Shown here one piece after another: positions 16,102-23,123 of a stretch of 23,123 bases of DNA. Below the pieces are notes generated by a model. It was not told the origin of the DNA. It was given only the letters and a program-made list of their open reading frames with translations, and searched no databases. Location: the IMG/VR virus record IMGVR_UViG_3300031772_000299, positions 1 to 23,123 of that record. One strand, 5' to 3'. Positions within the stretch are counted from its first letter, which is position 1. Each line of letters starts with the position of its first letter. The DNA is from a virus. The position numbers and the translations under genes are program-made.

Positions 16102-16565
16102 AAACAGGTGGTTGGGTGAAGTACGCTGCTGTTCTGAAACGTGGGGCAGATAAGGGTCATCAAGAATTAGCAAAAGCTGTAGCAAAAGCAGCAGTTACGC
16201 TTGCTAGCGACGTCAAAAAGAACATAGTTAGCGGAGGCGAGTTAGCTGGTGTCCCATTCACTCCAAACGCGCCTTCGACCATAGCCCGAAAGGGTTCGTC
16301 CAAACCCTTGATTGACTCAGGGGACATGATGAAAGCGGTCGCGGCCAGGAAAGAATCGCCGCTCGTATGGTTCGTCGGGATTGCGGGCAACGAGCAATCA
16401 GAAGGTGTTAGCATAGTAGAGTACGCACGAATCCATGAGTTCGGGTTGATAAGCGAGGACGGCCAGATGACGATTGCGAGGCCCTTCTTTTTCCCGACAG
16501 TAGATAAGAGGCGAGACGCCTTGCAGCAACAGATCAAAGAAACTATGGAGAATCTTTTCAAATGA
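16098..16565 (+). CDS. Tail completion / virion morphogenesis protein (gpS/gp10-like)
   Basis: A 155-residue protein with an ATGA junction to the previous gene. It has an N-terminal helix rich in Ala and Lys (ELAKAVAKAAVTLASDVKKN). Then come the stretch FTPNAPSTIARKGSSKPLID, SGDMMKAV, a strand VWFVGIAG, YARIHEFG at about 113-120, and IARPFFFPT at about 131-139. The order TIARKG, PLIDSG, HEFG, ARPFFFP is typical of the phage virion morphogenesis/HK97 gp10-like families that close the top of the tail. Length is normal. Strong context: neck proteins before it and a probable tail terminator after it. Confidence 0.8.
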   Translation: MKTGGWVKYAAVLKRGADKGHQELAKAVAKAAVTLASDVKKNIVSGGELAGVPFTPNAPSTIARKGSSKPLIDSGDMMKAVAARKESPLVWFVGIAGNEQSEGVSIVEYARIHEFGLISEDGQMTIARPFFFPTVDKRRDALQQQIKETMENLFK

Positions 16566-17173
16566 CAGAAATCAGGTCGCACAGGACGGAGGTGATTCGG
16601 CAGTTGATAATTCAACTACGTGCCGCATTGCCGATATTCAATGCGAACGTGATTTACAATACAGACATCGACTTTTCTAGCACAGGCATCGGCATCGACC
16701 TAGCAAAGCTGCCAGCGATGTATATGCTTGGGCCTAATATGCCTCGGAACGATTTGTTCACAAGCCACCAGAAACCATCAGAGAGATACGGAGCGCCGCT
16801 TCCGGACTCGACAGTGCCTTCCAAGTTTAGGACTTTCACGGCAGAAGAGGCGATCGACCTTGTTTTTCAGTTGGTTATTCTCTGCAATCACCAGGATACT
16901 TTTCTGACCATTACGGACAAGGTTCACGCCTACTTTATGAATGGCAAGAGTGTGTCTGCAGAGAAATGTCCAGGGGAACCGGCTAGGGGAACCAATGCTT
17001 ACGAAATAGACCTCGTAGGCCGATTGTCATCGACGCTTATGGCGAATCGAAGCAATCTGAAACAAGCCGTTGGCCAGTTGATTGTTAGAGGAGTCCTAGT
17101 AAGTGACGGCCAGATCTTCCAGGAGTCCGGAGTCGCTGCTGAAGTTCCTATTTTGACGACGAAACTTATTTGA
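16562..17173 (+). CDS. Probable tail terminator / neck protein
   Basis: A 203-residue protein starting in an ATGA junction. It has an N-terminal helix (EVIRQLIIQLRAALPIF), strands, then a helical and strand part (AEEAIDLVFQLVILCNHQDT). A later section contains FLTITDKVHAYF and a final beta part ending VPILTTKLI. The layout of a helix followed by a mixed alpha/beta body, and its place after the tail-completion protein and before the sheath, fit the tail terminator proteins of myoviruses. I found no residue-level signature, so the assignment is by context. It may bind the top ring of the tail tube. Confidence 0.5.
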   Translation: MTEIRSHRTEVIRQLIIQLRAALPIFNANVIYNTDIDFSSTGIGIDLAKLPAMYMLGPNMPRNDLFTSHQKPSERYGAPLPDSTVPSKFRTFTAEEAIDLVFQLVILCNHQDTFLTITDKVHAYFMNGKSVSAEKCPGEPARGTNAYEIDLVGRLSSTLMANRSNLKQAVGQLIVRGVLVSDGQIFQESGVAAEVPILTTKLI

Positions 17174-17185
17174 GGAGAGAGTGCA

Positions 17186-17530
17186 ATGGTCACGTTACGT
17201 AGCAAGAGTAAGTCGATTAGAGTTTACAATCTCGATTGCGCGATCCCTCAAATGGGGGCAAAAGCACAGCGTCAGAGTAGCGGCTGCGACAAGGTAGACA
17301 CCGAACGGGTTCTGACTCTTCAGCCTGGAGAAAAGCGGTGCAACTTACCGCTGTGCATTCTCGATAGCCTGTCTATCAAGAATGCAATTGCAGCCAATGA
17401 GATCAAGGTCCTAAAGGTTTCAGAGCACGGCAACAAGTCGGGCTCTCAAGCGCCGACAGTAGCGAATAAGCACCCAACAGGAACAAAGGGGGCAAAGTCA
17501 TTTGCTGCCTCCGAACCAAAGGAGCAGTGA
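17186..17530 (+). CDS. Small unknown protein before the tail sheath
   Basis: A 114-residue protein with AGGAG at 17173-17177, eight bases before the ATG. Residues 1-80 contain a pattern common in small phage structural proteins. It has an early strand (KSIRVYNLDC), a central LQPGEKRCNLPLCILDS with a Pro-Gly-Glu turn, and a final strand (NEIKVLKV). The last 30 residues are polar and low complexity (GTKGAKSFAASEPKEQ). Four cysteines (about residues 18, 34, 52 and 57) could pair or bind metal. I do not recognise a family. The position suggests a minor neck or sheath-associated protein. Confidence 0.6.
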   Translation: MVTLRSKSKSIRVYNLDCAIPQMGAKAQRQSSGCDKVDTERVLTLQPGEKRCNLPLCILDSLSIKNAIAANEIKVLKVSEHGNKSGSQAPTVANKHPTGTKGAKSFAASEPKEQ

Positions 17531-17536
17531 AAAACT

Positions 17537-19777
17537 ATGGAAGACTTAGCCCCAAGAATTAGGACCGGAGAAACGCCGCCAAAAGTTCAGAATATCCAAG
17601 GAGCGCCTACGTCTACGTTTGCTATGCTCGGGATATTTCAGAAGGGACCGATCGGGGTTCCTACCTTCACAGCAGGGCCTGAAGACGTCCGAAAGATATT
17701 CGGCGGGCCAATCGCAGGAGGGTTAGGCCAAAAGGGGCTTGCCCTAGCCTATTCCAACGGTGCCGGTGCCGGTTACGTGACTCGAGTCGTGCATTATACC
17801 GATCCTTCGGATCTAAGCACCTCGACCGCCATTGCCTCGTTCAAGGCGATTGACGATCGAATTCCAAACGCAGGTGTCGCTGCATCCGGATCGGTAAAAG
17901 TCGCCAACAATGCGATAGAGGAATGGGAATACGCTGTTGCGTCTTTCGACGTTATCAACAACGCCATTGACGCTGGCGATAAGTTGACAATCAACGGCGA
18001 GGACTTCCAGGAAACTGTAGACTTCGTAGTCGGAGGCACAGCAGCTCTCACCGCTACTGCAATCATGACCGCGATTAACGCAAGTATCGCTCCTGCGATT
18101 TCAGGGGTATTGACCGCCTCGATCAATATCAGCAATCCCATTAGAGTCTTGCTCACCGCAGTAGTCCCAGGGACGGCTGGCAACGCTCTGACGCTTGTCG
18201 AAGTCGATGGGGCCACTAACAACTTCACAATTTCCGGGGCCACGTTCTCGGGAGGGGCGAACGGTGATTCTCTTACAGTTGGCGCGATTACGCTCCAATT
18301 TGGAATAGATATCGCCCTTGGGGTGACTTCGATCCTCACTGCCTTAGCAATTCAGGTCGCGGTCAACGCACTCGTTGCAGTTAGCGCAGCTATCGACCCG
18401 ACAGATACGACCCGAGTTCTCGTTACTGCTGCCGCAGTGGGGACAGCAGGTAACTCGATTGCTTTGACTAAGGTTGATGCCGACAACGATTTGACCTTGT
18501 CAGGAGCCACCCTTACTGGAGGATCGGATCCAGAATCAGAAATCGCTACGACAGTCACAGCCAGCGACGGCCCAGGAACCCATGCAAACGGTCGGATCAT
18601 CAGAATCAGCGCAGCCAAGAACGCTCTTGCGTCATGGTTCCGTCTCGACGTTCTGTCATCGGCTGGCGTTGTTCAGGACAGTTTCGACAACCTGAACCTC
18701 AATCCAGCCAGCTCGGACTACGCCGAGCTCCGAATCAACGGTAGGCAGAACAAGCTGATTACGTTCGTAGACGAAGAATCAACGAACACCTTGGGCAATA
18801 ACAACCTTCCTGCTCTAGGGGATCACCTATTGGCGGGTGGAAACGACGGGCTGGTTGGCATCACCGATCAAGACTTCATCGGAGACTCAGGCACCAAGAC
18901 TGGGATCTACGCTTGGAAGAACCTTGAGGCACGCTTCGCATTGGCTTGCTGTTGGGAACGCCCAACGCTTGCCGTCCAGCAGGCGGGTCGACAGTTTGCA
19001 GAGCTGCAAAAGCATTTCGCTTGGATTGAGGATACTCCAGCAGGCCAAACCGCTGCACAGGTTGTAGCTTACAAGTCGGCAAACGGTATTAGTTCAGAGT
19101 TCTCTGCACTCTACTGGCCGCTTGTAGTCATCAGCGATATGACTCCTGGCATCTCGTTCGGATCTGACTTGGTCATAGGAAACTCGCCAGTCGTTCTTGG
19201 TCGATGCGCCGCCACCGACAACGCTGTCGGCAAAGGGGTAGCTAAGGCCCCAGCCGGTATCGTAGACGGAGCTATCAAGGGTATCGTGCGCCTAGAAACG
19301 GATGTTACTCAGGATCAAGCCGTACGCGATTTGCTGTTTCCAGACGGGATTAATCCTCTTTGGAGCGAACAGGGTGTTGGGCCGTTTATCGACGGAGCTC
19401 GACTCACGAAGTTGGACGGACTTGTTTCCAACTTCAACGAAAGAAGGGTGTTTATATTCGTAGAGGTTTCGATAGCCCAAGGTATTCGATATGCCAAGCA
19501 TGAGAATATTGAGGAGAAGCTATACAATAGCCTCAACGCAACCGTTACCGTGTTCCTTACTCGGTTCTGGCGTCAGGGCGGTCTGCGAGGCGCAATCCCA
19601 CAGGAGGCGTTCTACGTAGACTTCACATTCGGGTCGGGGACGATAAATCCTCCAAGCGAAGCAGAAGCGAGTCGGGTAAACGGAGAGATTGGTATCGCTA
19701 CCAAGAAGCCCGGATACTTCTTTACGATCAGCTTCACTGTTGATCAGAGGGCCTTACTGGCAGAGTTAGCCGGTTAA
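17537..19777 (+). CDS. Contractile tail sheath protein with inserted repeat domain
   Basis: A 746-residue sheath protein that polymerises around the tail tube and contracts on infection. N-terminal sheath features appear at residues 25-85 (TSTFAMLGIFQKGPIGVPTF, then a GYVTRVV strand). The C-terminal half shows the usual sheath core, with helices around 470-500 and 590-660 and a final domain ending KKPGYFFTISFTVDQRALLA. Residues about 147-330 are an insertion not expected in the minimal sheath. It consists of two related domains of about 90 residues (see separate entry). The protein is longer than many sheaths, which fits the insertion. Only a distant ribosome site (AAGGAG, 12 bases upstream) precedes the ATG. 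Sheath presence identifies the phage as a myovirus. Confidence 0.9.
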   Translation: MEDLAPRIRTGETPPKVQNIQGAPTSTFAMLGIFQKGPIGVPTFTAGPEDVRKIFGGPIAGGLGQKGLALAYSNGAGAGYVTRVVHYTDPSDLSTSTAIASFKAIDDRIPNAGVAASGSVKVANNAIEEWEYAVASFDVINNAIDAGDKLTINGEDFQETVDFVVGGTAALTATAIMTAINASIAPAISGVLTASINISNPIRVLLTAVVPGTAGNALTLVEVDGATNNFTISGATFSGGANGDSLTVGAITLQFGIDIALGVTSILTALAIQVAVNALVAVSAAIDPTDTTRVLVTAAAVGTAGNSIALTKVDADNDLTLSGATLTGGSDPESEIATTVTASDGPGTHANGRIIRISAAKNALASWFRLDVLSSAGVVQDSFDNLNLNPASSDYAELRINGRQNKLITFVDEESTNTLGNNNLPALGDHLLAGGNDGLVGITDQDFIGDSGTKTGIYAWKNLEARFALACCWERPTLAVQQAGRQFAELQKHFAWIEDTPAGQTAAQVVAYKSANGISSEFSALYWPLVVISDMTPGISFGSDLVIGNSPVVLGRCAATDNAVGKGVAKAPAGIVDGAIKGIVRLETDVTQDQAVRDLLFPDGINPLWSEQGVGPFIDGARLTKLDGLVSNFNERRVFIFVEVSIAQGIRYAKHENIEEKLYNSLNATVTVFLTRFWRQGGLRGAIPQEAFYVDFTFGSGTINPPSEAEASRVNGEIGIATKKPGYFFTISFTVDQRALLAELAG
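17975..18523 (+). repeat. Tandem duplicated domain within the sheath gene
   Basis: Sheath residues 147-240 (GDKLTINGEDFQETVDFVVG to TFSGG) and 243-329 (GDSLTVGAITLQFGIDIALG to TLTGG) have the same layout. Both contain a GDxLT start and a helix with AI, the motif RVLLTAVVPGTAGNALTLV versus RVLVTAAAVGTAGNSIALT, and an SGAT[FL]xGG end. They are two copies of one beta-rich domain, probably on the outer face of the contractile tail. Confidence 0.8.
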
Positions 19778-19789
19778 TTTAAACTTACG

Positions 19790-19810
19790 CCTGGGGCCGG
19801 GTGCCCCAGG
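19790..19810 (+). terminator. GC-rich hairpin between sheath and tube genes
   Basis: A perfect 8-pair stem (19790-19797 with 19803-19810) has a 5-base loop. The sequence after it (TTAGATGAAG) is not T-rich, so classical termination is doubtful. It may be an mRNA-stabilising or attenuating hairpin that sets the sheath-to-tube ratio. It lies 12 bases after the sheath stop and ahead of the strong tube ribosome site. Confidence 0.45.
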
Positions 19811-19833
19811 TTAGATGAAGGGAGGAGAATCGG

Positions 19834-20298
19834 ATGCCAGTACAAGGATCGCCAAAAGACTTTCTGAAGCGTTACAAATTCATAATCGAATGCGACCGGC
19901 TCGGCGACACAGCATTCCAAAAGTGCAGTGAGATTGAATCGGATATCGAAGTCAACGAATACGCTGAAGGCGGCGCTATTTTCAACGAGAAAGACGCGGG
20001 AAGAGTAACCTTTACCAACGTCACTCTCGAGCGTGGCCAGACAAGCGACGACAACGATATGGAGTCGTGGCATCTTGAGGCCGCTGCCGCAGGAGACGAC
20101 GTTGGAGGTGTTGGCGATAGTTACAAGACTAATGCTGATATCGTTAACCAGAAGCGAGACGGTACCACTGCTCGTCGATATCGGATGTTTAATGCTTGGC
20201 CAAAGCGAGTTAAGGTAGGTCCTTGGGACAACACCAGTTCCGAGCATACCTTTAGCGAAGCCGAGATCGTATTCAACTACAGTATTCGAGTCCCGTGA
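19834..20298 (+). CDS. Tail tube protein (T4 gp19-like)
   Basis: A 154-residue protein with GGAGGAG at 19821-19827, six bases before the ATG, one of the strongest ribosome sites in the window, as expected for an abundant subunit. The pattern is a T4 gp19-type tube (PF06841): SPKDFLKRYKFIIECDRLGD start, AFQKCSEIESDIEVNEYAEG, then VTFTNVTLERGQTSD, and a final set of strands (ARRYRMFNAWPKRVKVGPWD, then EAEIVFNYSIRVP). Length is typical. It stacks in hexameric rings to form the inner tail channel inside the sheath encoded just upstream. Confidence 0.9.
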   Translation: MPVQGSPKDFLKRYKFIIECDRLGDTAFQKCSEIESDIEVNEYAEGGAIFNEKDAGRVTFTNVTLERGQTSDDNDMESWHLEAAAAGDDVGGVGDSYKTNADIVNQKRDGTTARRYRMFNAWPKRVKVGPWDNTSSEHTFSEAEIVFNYSIRVP

Positions 20299-20328
20299 GT
20301 TAGGTTGGACGGTATGCCAAGAAAATTA

Positions 20329-20345
20329 GGGGCCTAACCAGCCCC
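20329..20345 (+). terminator. Possible weak terminator in the 20299-20439 gap
   Basis: Stem GGGGC (20329-20333) with GCCCC (20341-20345), a 7-base loop, followed by GTTTG. It is the only structured element I see in the 141-base gap between the tube and chaperone genes. Five pairs with few Ts is weak, so this is tentative. No convincing promoter is visible in the same gap. Confidence 0.3.
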
Positions 20346-20439
20346 GTTTGAAATTCCTGATTGAGCGTAAATTAGAAAGTCTGCGACCAAATTCTAGTAA
20401 ACCGCTCGATTGTAGAAACAGAACCACTGGGGTAAAGAC

Positions 20440-21177
20440 ATGGAAATACACCTTCCCGGCCTGGACCAGATCGTCAACGTACGCCCGCTCAAAGTAAAAG
20501 AAATAAACCTACTTACAGACCGCGCCTCCCTTCAGAACGGGGAAACCGTTAACAGGCTCTTAAAGGATGCTCTAGTTGATTCTTTTATCGACCCCATAAC
20601 CCTATTGGACGGGGACCGAAACGCGATCCTGTTTGGAGTACGCCGCGCTACTTGGTTAGACGACTATGATATCACCGTCTCATGCCCAGCTTGCCGCCAG
20701 AGACAGGACTTTACAGTCGATCTCAGCAATATCCAGGAAAAGTCAGGCGATAGAGATTTGATCAAGAAACGCTACGAGGAACCCAACTTCCTAGCGCCAT
20801 TCCAATTTAAGGGATGTGGGTTGACTGCTTGGTGGCGGTTTACGGACGGGTCCGACTTCAAGAAATTGATTGATATCAATAAGAAAAAATCGAACCAGCT
20901 CGCAAGTGAATCGCTAGCCCTCCGAATCAAAAGGATCGAAGGATCTAAGGAAGGCGTCCCGATAAAGAGGGTTCTTGAGGAGCTCGACGCCTCAGATATG
21001 AGTGATTTCAACGAATATTACGACGAATGCGCCCCCGGTCACGACACTAAGGTCGATCTTATCTGTACGAATGGCCTTTGCGGCGCTGAGTTTACTGTCG
21101 ATATGCCGATTGAACCTGAAAATTTTTTCAAGCGCAGTGTACGAGGGAGACGCTCCTCGATTGTAAGTTCTACGTAA
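20440..21177 (+). CDS. Tail assembly chaperone (T4 gp26/T4_baseplate-like), zero-frame product
   Basis: A 245-residue protein between tube and tape measure, where the tail assembly chaperone is expected. The start at 20440 has only a weak GGGGTAAAG site. The body resembles T4-type baseplate/chaperone proteins (PF12322 type): IHLPGLDQIVNVRPLKVKEI start, a helix-rich middle, and a zinc-ribbon-like pair of cysteine sites, CPAC at 82-85 and CTNGLC at 209-214, separated by a long insertion. The last conserved part is FTVDMPIEPENFF, ending at residue 230. Directly after it lies a slippery sequence, and the remaining zero-frame tail is only 15 basic residues. A minority of ribosomes should slip to give the extended form (see next entries). 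Such chaperones coat the tape measure during tail assembly. Confidence 0.85.
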   Translation: MEIHLPGLDQIVNVRPLKVKEINLLTDRASLQNGETVNRLLKDALVDSFIDPITLLDGDRNAILFGVRRATWLDDYDITVSCPACRQRQDFTVDLSNIQEKSGDRDLIKKRYEEPNFLAPFQFKGCGLTAWWRFTDGSDFKKLIDINKKKSNQLASESLALRIKRIEGSKEGVPIKRVLEELDASDMSDFNEYYDECAPGHDTKVDLICTNGLCGAEFTVDMPIEPENFFKRSVRGRRSSIVSST

Positions 21178-21338
21178 CTTGCCTGCCCCCGATGGCCACT
21201 GCGCTGAATATAAGTTGGAGTGAGATCGACGATATGATTTGGACTGATTTTGTCCACGTCATGGGAAAGTTAGAGGAAATTAGAGGTCGAGAGGAGTCTG
21301 CTCTCAGGAGTAGCTCAAGTAACGCAAGGAGAGTTTAA
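21114..21338 (+). CDS. Frameshift-encoded C-terminal extension of the tail assembly chaperone
   Basis: This frame has no start with a ribosome site near its beginning. The only ATG (21192) would give 48 residues and has no Shine-Dalgarno. After the -1 slip at 21123-21129 the chaperone would read QAQCTRETLLDCKFYVTCLP and then continue (PMATALNISWSEIDDMIWTD, and a final charged helix with KLEEIRGREE), adding 69 residues for a total near 299. The segment has sensible composition with a WSEIDDMIWTDF motif like those in frameshifted chaperones. It stops at TAA 21336-21338, which is immediately followed by the tape measure ATG in the same frame. No further product is likely from this stretch on its own. 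Confidence 0.75.
21120..21129 (+). promoter_or_regulatory. Programmed -1 ribosomal frameshift slippery site
   Basis: The run AAATTTTTTC holds two overlapping X XXY YYZ heptamers in the zero frame of the chaperone: A AAT TTT (21120-21126) and T TTT TTC (21123-21129). In the -1 frame a stop at 21111-21113 ends just before it, and the frame is open from 21114 to 21338. Downstream, 21142-21149 can pair with 21153-21159 (seven pairs with one bulged G), a possible stimulatory hairpin about 12 bases from the slip site. Slippage gives an extended chaperone, as in other tailed phages just upstream of the tape measure gene. Confidence 0.8.
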
Positions 21339-23123
21339 ATGGGGGTTCTCGATCCGCTTGGGGTTATTTTTCTTGCGAAAGACTTGGCGTCAACGACCAT
21401 CAAGAAACTTGAAGGTAACTTCCTTTCCCTCGACAAAACCGTCCAAGCCAGCTCCAAGAATTTCTCGCAAGGGCTCGTCGTTATGGGGCAGGGGCTAACA
21501 GCTCTTGCCGCAGGGGCTGCAGCCTTAGCTCCTCTAGCTATTGGCATTAAGCTCGCAGGGGATTTCGAAGCAGTCCTACTGAACATAAAGAAAATAGCTG
21601 GAGATTCAGCCGACATACCGGCGCTTAGCGCGGCGTTTATTGCTATGGGGCCTCATTTGGCGATGACTGCGGCCCAGCTTGGCGAGATCGGGGTCGCAGC
21701 AGCCCAGTTAGGTATTTCCTCCACGAAAGATATCACTGCATTCACAGAGGGGGTGGCTATGATGGCTGTCGCCTTGGACGTTACGACTGAAGCTGCAGGA
21801 ACCGCTTCAGCAAAGATGCTCAATATTTTCAAACTGCCTATAGAACAGATTCAAAATCTAGGGTCCGCATTCAACGCGCTCTCCAATACAACAGCAGCGT
21901 CTGCCGCCGATATAGTGAACGCGACTTTTAGGGCATCCAGTACCCTGGCCTCGCTCGGAGCTACCGCACCTCAAGTATCAGCCCTTGCAGCGTCTCTCGT
22001 ATCTCTAGGCGTCCCGGCAGAAATAGCCGGATCCTCGCTACGAAGAATGTTTGAGATGGCGACGACTCAGCCAAAGAAACTGTCCGATGCAATGGGGATA
22101 ACCGTAGACGATCTACAGCAGAGGCTGGGGAAAGACGCCGTGGGAACAATACTCCAGTTCCTCGAAAAGCTCAGAGCAGTACCCAACGCAGCTATTCGGG
22201 TAGGTATGGCAACCAAGATCTTCGGCGAGGAGGGGTCAAAAGCAGCCAATCTCTTGTCCCAGAGTCTCGATCAGACACGAAAGAACATAGCCTTTGCGAC
22301 GGCTGAATTTGAAAAAGGGACGAGTATCATTCAGGAGTTCGAAGCCCAGGCGGTAGGCTTCAATTTCTCAGTCAAGCAAATGAAGAGTGCCTTCGACGCC
22401 CTGTTTGTCACCTTGGGAACAGCAGTGCTCCCGATTCTTACCCCAATCGCAAAAGGGATTGCCAACGTAGTCGCGGCCTTCACGAAGCTAATCGAGCCAG
22501 TAAAAGAGGTCGTTGCGGGGGTTTTAGGGTTCGTAGGCGCGTTTCTAATGGCTACAGGATCACTCATCCTGTTCCGAGGGGCCTTGTTCGCACTCAAAGG
22601 CTTGATGGTTATAGTCGGAGCGACGTTTTCCGGTTTCATAGCTATTTTCGCCCAAGCTGCCTTGGTTGTCGGCGTTTTGATTGCTTCGTTCTATCTGCTG
22701 AAGAGGGCCTTCGAGAGTAACTTTGGTGGGTTCGGAGACTTTCTCCGGGGTGTCTTCGACAAAGTCTCAGCGTTCGTCCAGGCTGTCATCGAGGTGTTTT
22801 CCAGTGGGGAGATATCAGGTGCCTTGTACGAGGAGTTGCAGCGTACCGGAATGCTTGAGTTTACCGAAGCAGTCCTAAGAGGCTTCAGCCGGGTGAAGAC
22901 GTTCCTTAGTGGGATGCTAAACGGTTTTATGGCCGCTTGGGCTTCCGTCGAACCGGTAGCTGTGGCTGCTTTGACGGCAATCATGGAAGTATTCTCTGCG
23001 CTTGGCCAAATAGTTATAGCTTTAGTCAACGGATTCGACAGCCTCTTTGGAGGGGCCGGTAGCCAAATCGCAATCCTTGAGGGTGTTGGAAAAGCTGGCA
23101 AGTCAACAGGGCTCGTTATTGGA
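21339..23123 (+). CDS. Tail tape measure protein, 3' partial
   Basis: The frame runs 595 codons without a stop to the right edge, so the gene continues outside the window. The start at 21339 has AAGGAG at 21326-21331, seven bases upstream, and the ATG touches the previous stop (TAAATG). Residues about 1-60 form a helical lead. Residues 70-400 match the phage tail tape measure pattern (TIGR01760-like), e.g. FEAVLLNIKKIAGDSADIPA, then LGEIGVAAAQLGISS and a second repeated helical part. A strongly hydrophobic block at about 391-450 (start VVAGVLGFVGAFLMATGSLI) is typical of tape measures and may contact the membrane during infection. Length of the complete protein would set the tail length and cannot be read here. 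Confidence 0.9.
   Translation, partial: MGVLDPLGVIFLAKDLASTTIKKLEGNFLSLDKTVQASSKNFSQGLVVMGQGLTALAAGAAALAPLAIGIKLAGDFEAVLLNIKKIAGDSADIPALSAAFIAMGPHLAMTAAQLGEIGVAAAQLGISSTKDITAFTEGVAMMAVALDVTTEAAGTASAKMLNIFKLPIEQIQNLGSAFNALSNTTAASAADIVNATFRASSTLASLGATAPQVSALAASLVSLGVPAEIAGSSLRRMFEMATTQPKKLSDAMGITVDDLQQRLGKDAVGTILQFLEKLRAVPNAAIRVGMATKIFGEEGSKAANLLSQSLDQTRKNIAFATAEFEKGTSIIQEFEAQAVGFNFSVKQMKSAFDALFVTLGTAVLPILTPIAKGIANVVAAFTKLIEPVKEVVAGVLGFVGAFLMATGSLILFRGALFALKGLMVIVGATFSGFIAIFAQAALVVGVLIASFYLLKRAFESNFGGFGDFLRGVFDKVSAFVQAVIEVFSSGEISGALYEELQRTGMLEFTEAVLRGFSRVKTFLSGMLNGFMAAWASVEPVAVAALTAIMEVFSALGQIVIALVNGFDSLFGGAGSQIAILEGVGKAGKSTGLVIG

Noticed and set aside
20346-20380. Sigma70-like promoter (TTGAAA with a downstream AT-rich hexamer)
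   Set aside because: The -10 match is poor and such pairs arise by chance in this composition; I could not support it.
21192-21338. Independent 48-residue gene from ATG 21192
   Set aside because: No Shine-Dalgarno and the frame is open further upstream to the slippery site, so frameshift expression explains it better.
1-23123. tRNA, rRNA, CRISPR array, insertion sequence, integrase or att site
   Set aside because: Looked for on both strands by eye; the only repeats are coding repeats, and no mobile-element gene or RNA gene pattern was found.

Overview
The window is a continuous block of virion assembly genes from a tailed bacteriophage with a contractile tail (myovirus), or from a prophage of that type. 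Every convincing gene lies on the + strand. The genes are tightly packed, with ATGA, TAATG or TAAATG junctions, mostly clear Shine-Dalgarno sequences, and no intergenic gap longer than about 141 bases. I see no integrase, lysis, replication, tRNA, CRISPR or host gene, so neither the host nor the lifestyle can be named. A bacterial host is inferred from the ribosome-binding sites and gene families. Base composition is mixed, roughly balanced, with one AT-rich patch around 9781-10080.

Layout. (1) 1-2935, packaging: two small helix-turn-helix proteins, a terminase small subunit, and the terminase large subunit (ATPase plus nuclease), which overlaps the small subunit by 143 bases. (2) 2969-8982, head: portal, Mu F/SPP1 gp7-like minor head protein, XkdF-type prohead protease, a scaffold-like protein with two in-frame internal starts, and an HK97-fold major capsid protein followed by a terminator-like hairpin. 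(3) 9082-14522, accessory virion region: a protein ending in a SAP/HeH-like motif, an unknown protein, a small beta-rich probable decoration protein, and a 1249-residue modular repeat protein that is probably a fibre. (4) 14522-17530, neck: head-tail connector with an extra N-terminal beta domain, probable head-closure protein, tail-completion protein, probable tail terminator, and a small unknown protein. (5) 17537-20298, tail: a sheath protein carrying a tandem-duplicated inserted domain, a hairpin, and a T4 gp19-like tail tube. (6) 20440-23123: a T4 gp26-like zinc-ribbon tail assembly chaperone, a -1 ribosomal frameshift site that fuses it to a downstream extension, and a tape measure protein cut off by the right edge.

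Working together: portal, scaffold and protease build and mature the prohead, and the terminase fills it with DNA. Connector, closure and completion proteins join the head to a tail whose length is set by the tape measure, with help from the frameshifted chaperone. The tube and sheath then polymerise around it.

The observations most worth following are the frameshift cassette (21114-21338), the nested scaffold starts (7128 and 7611), the giant repeat protein with a 19-residue register (10773-14522), and the duplicated insertion in the sheath (17975-18523).
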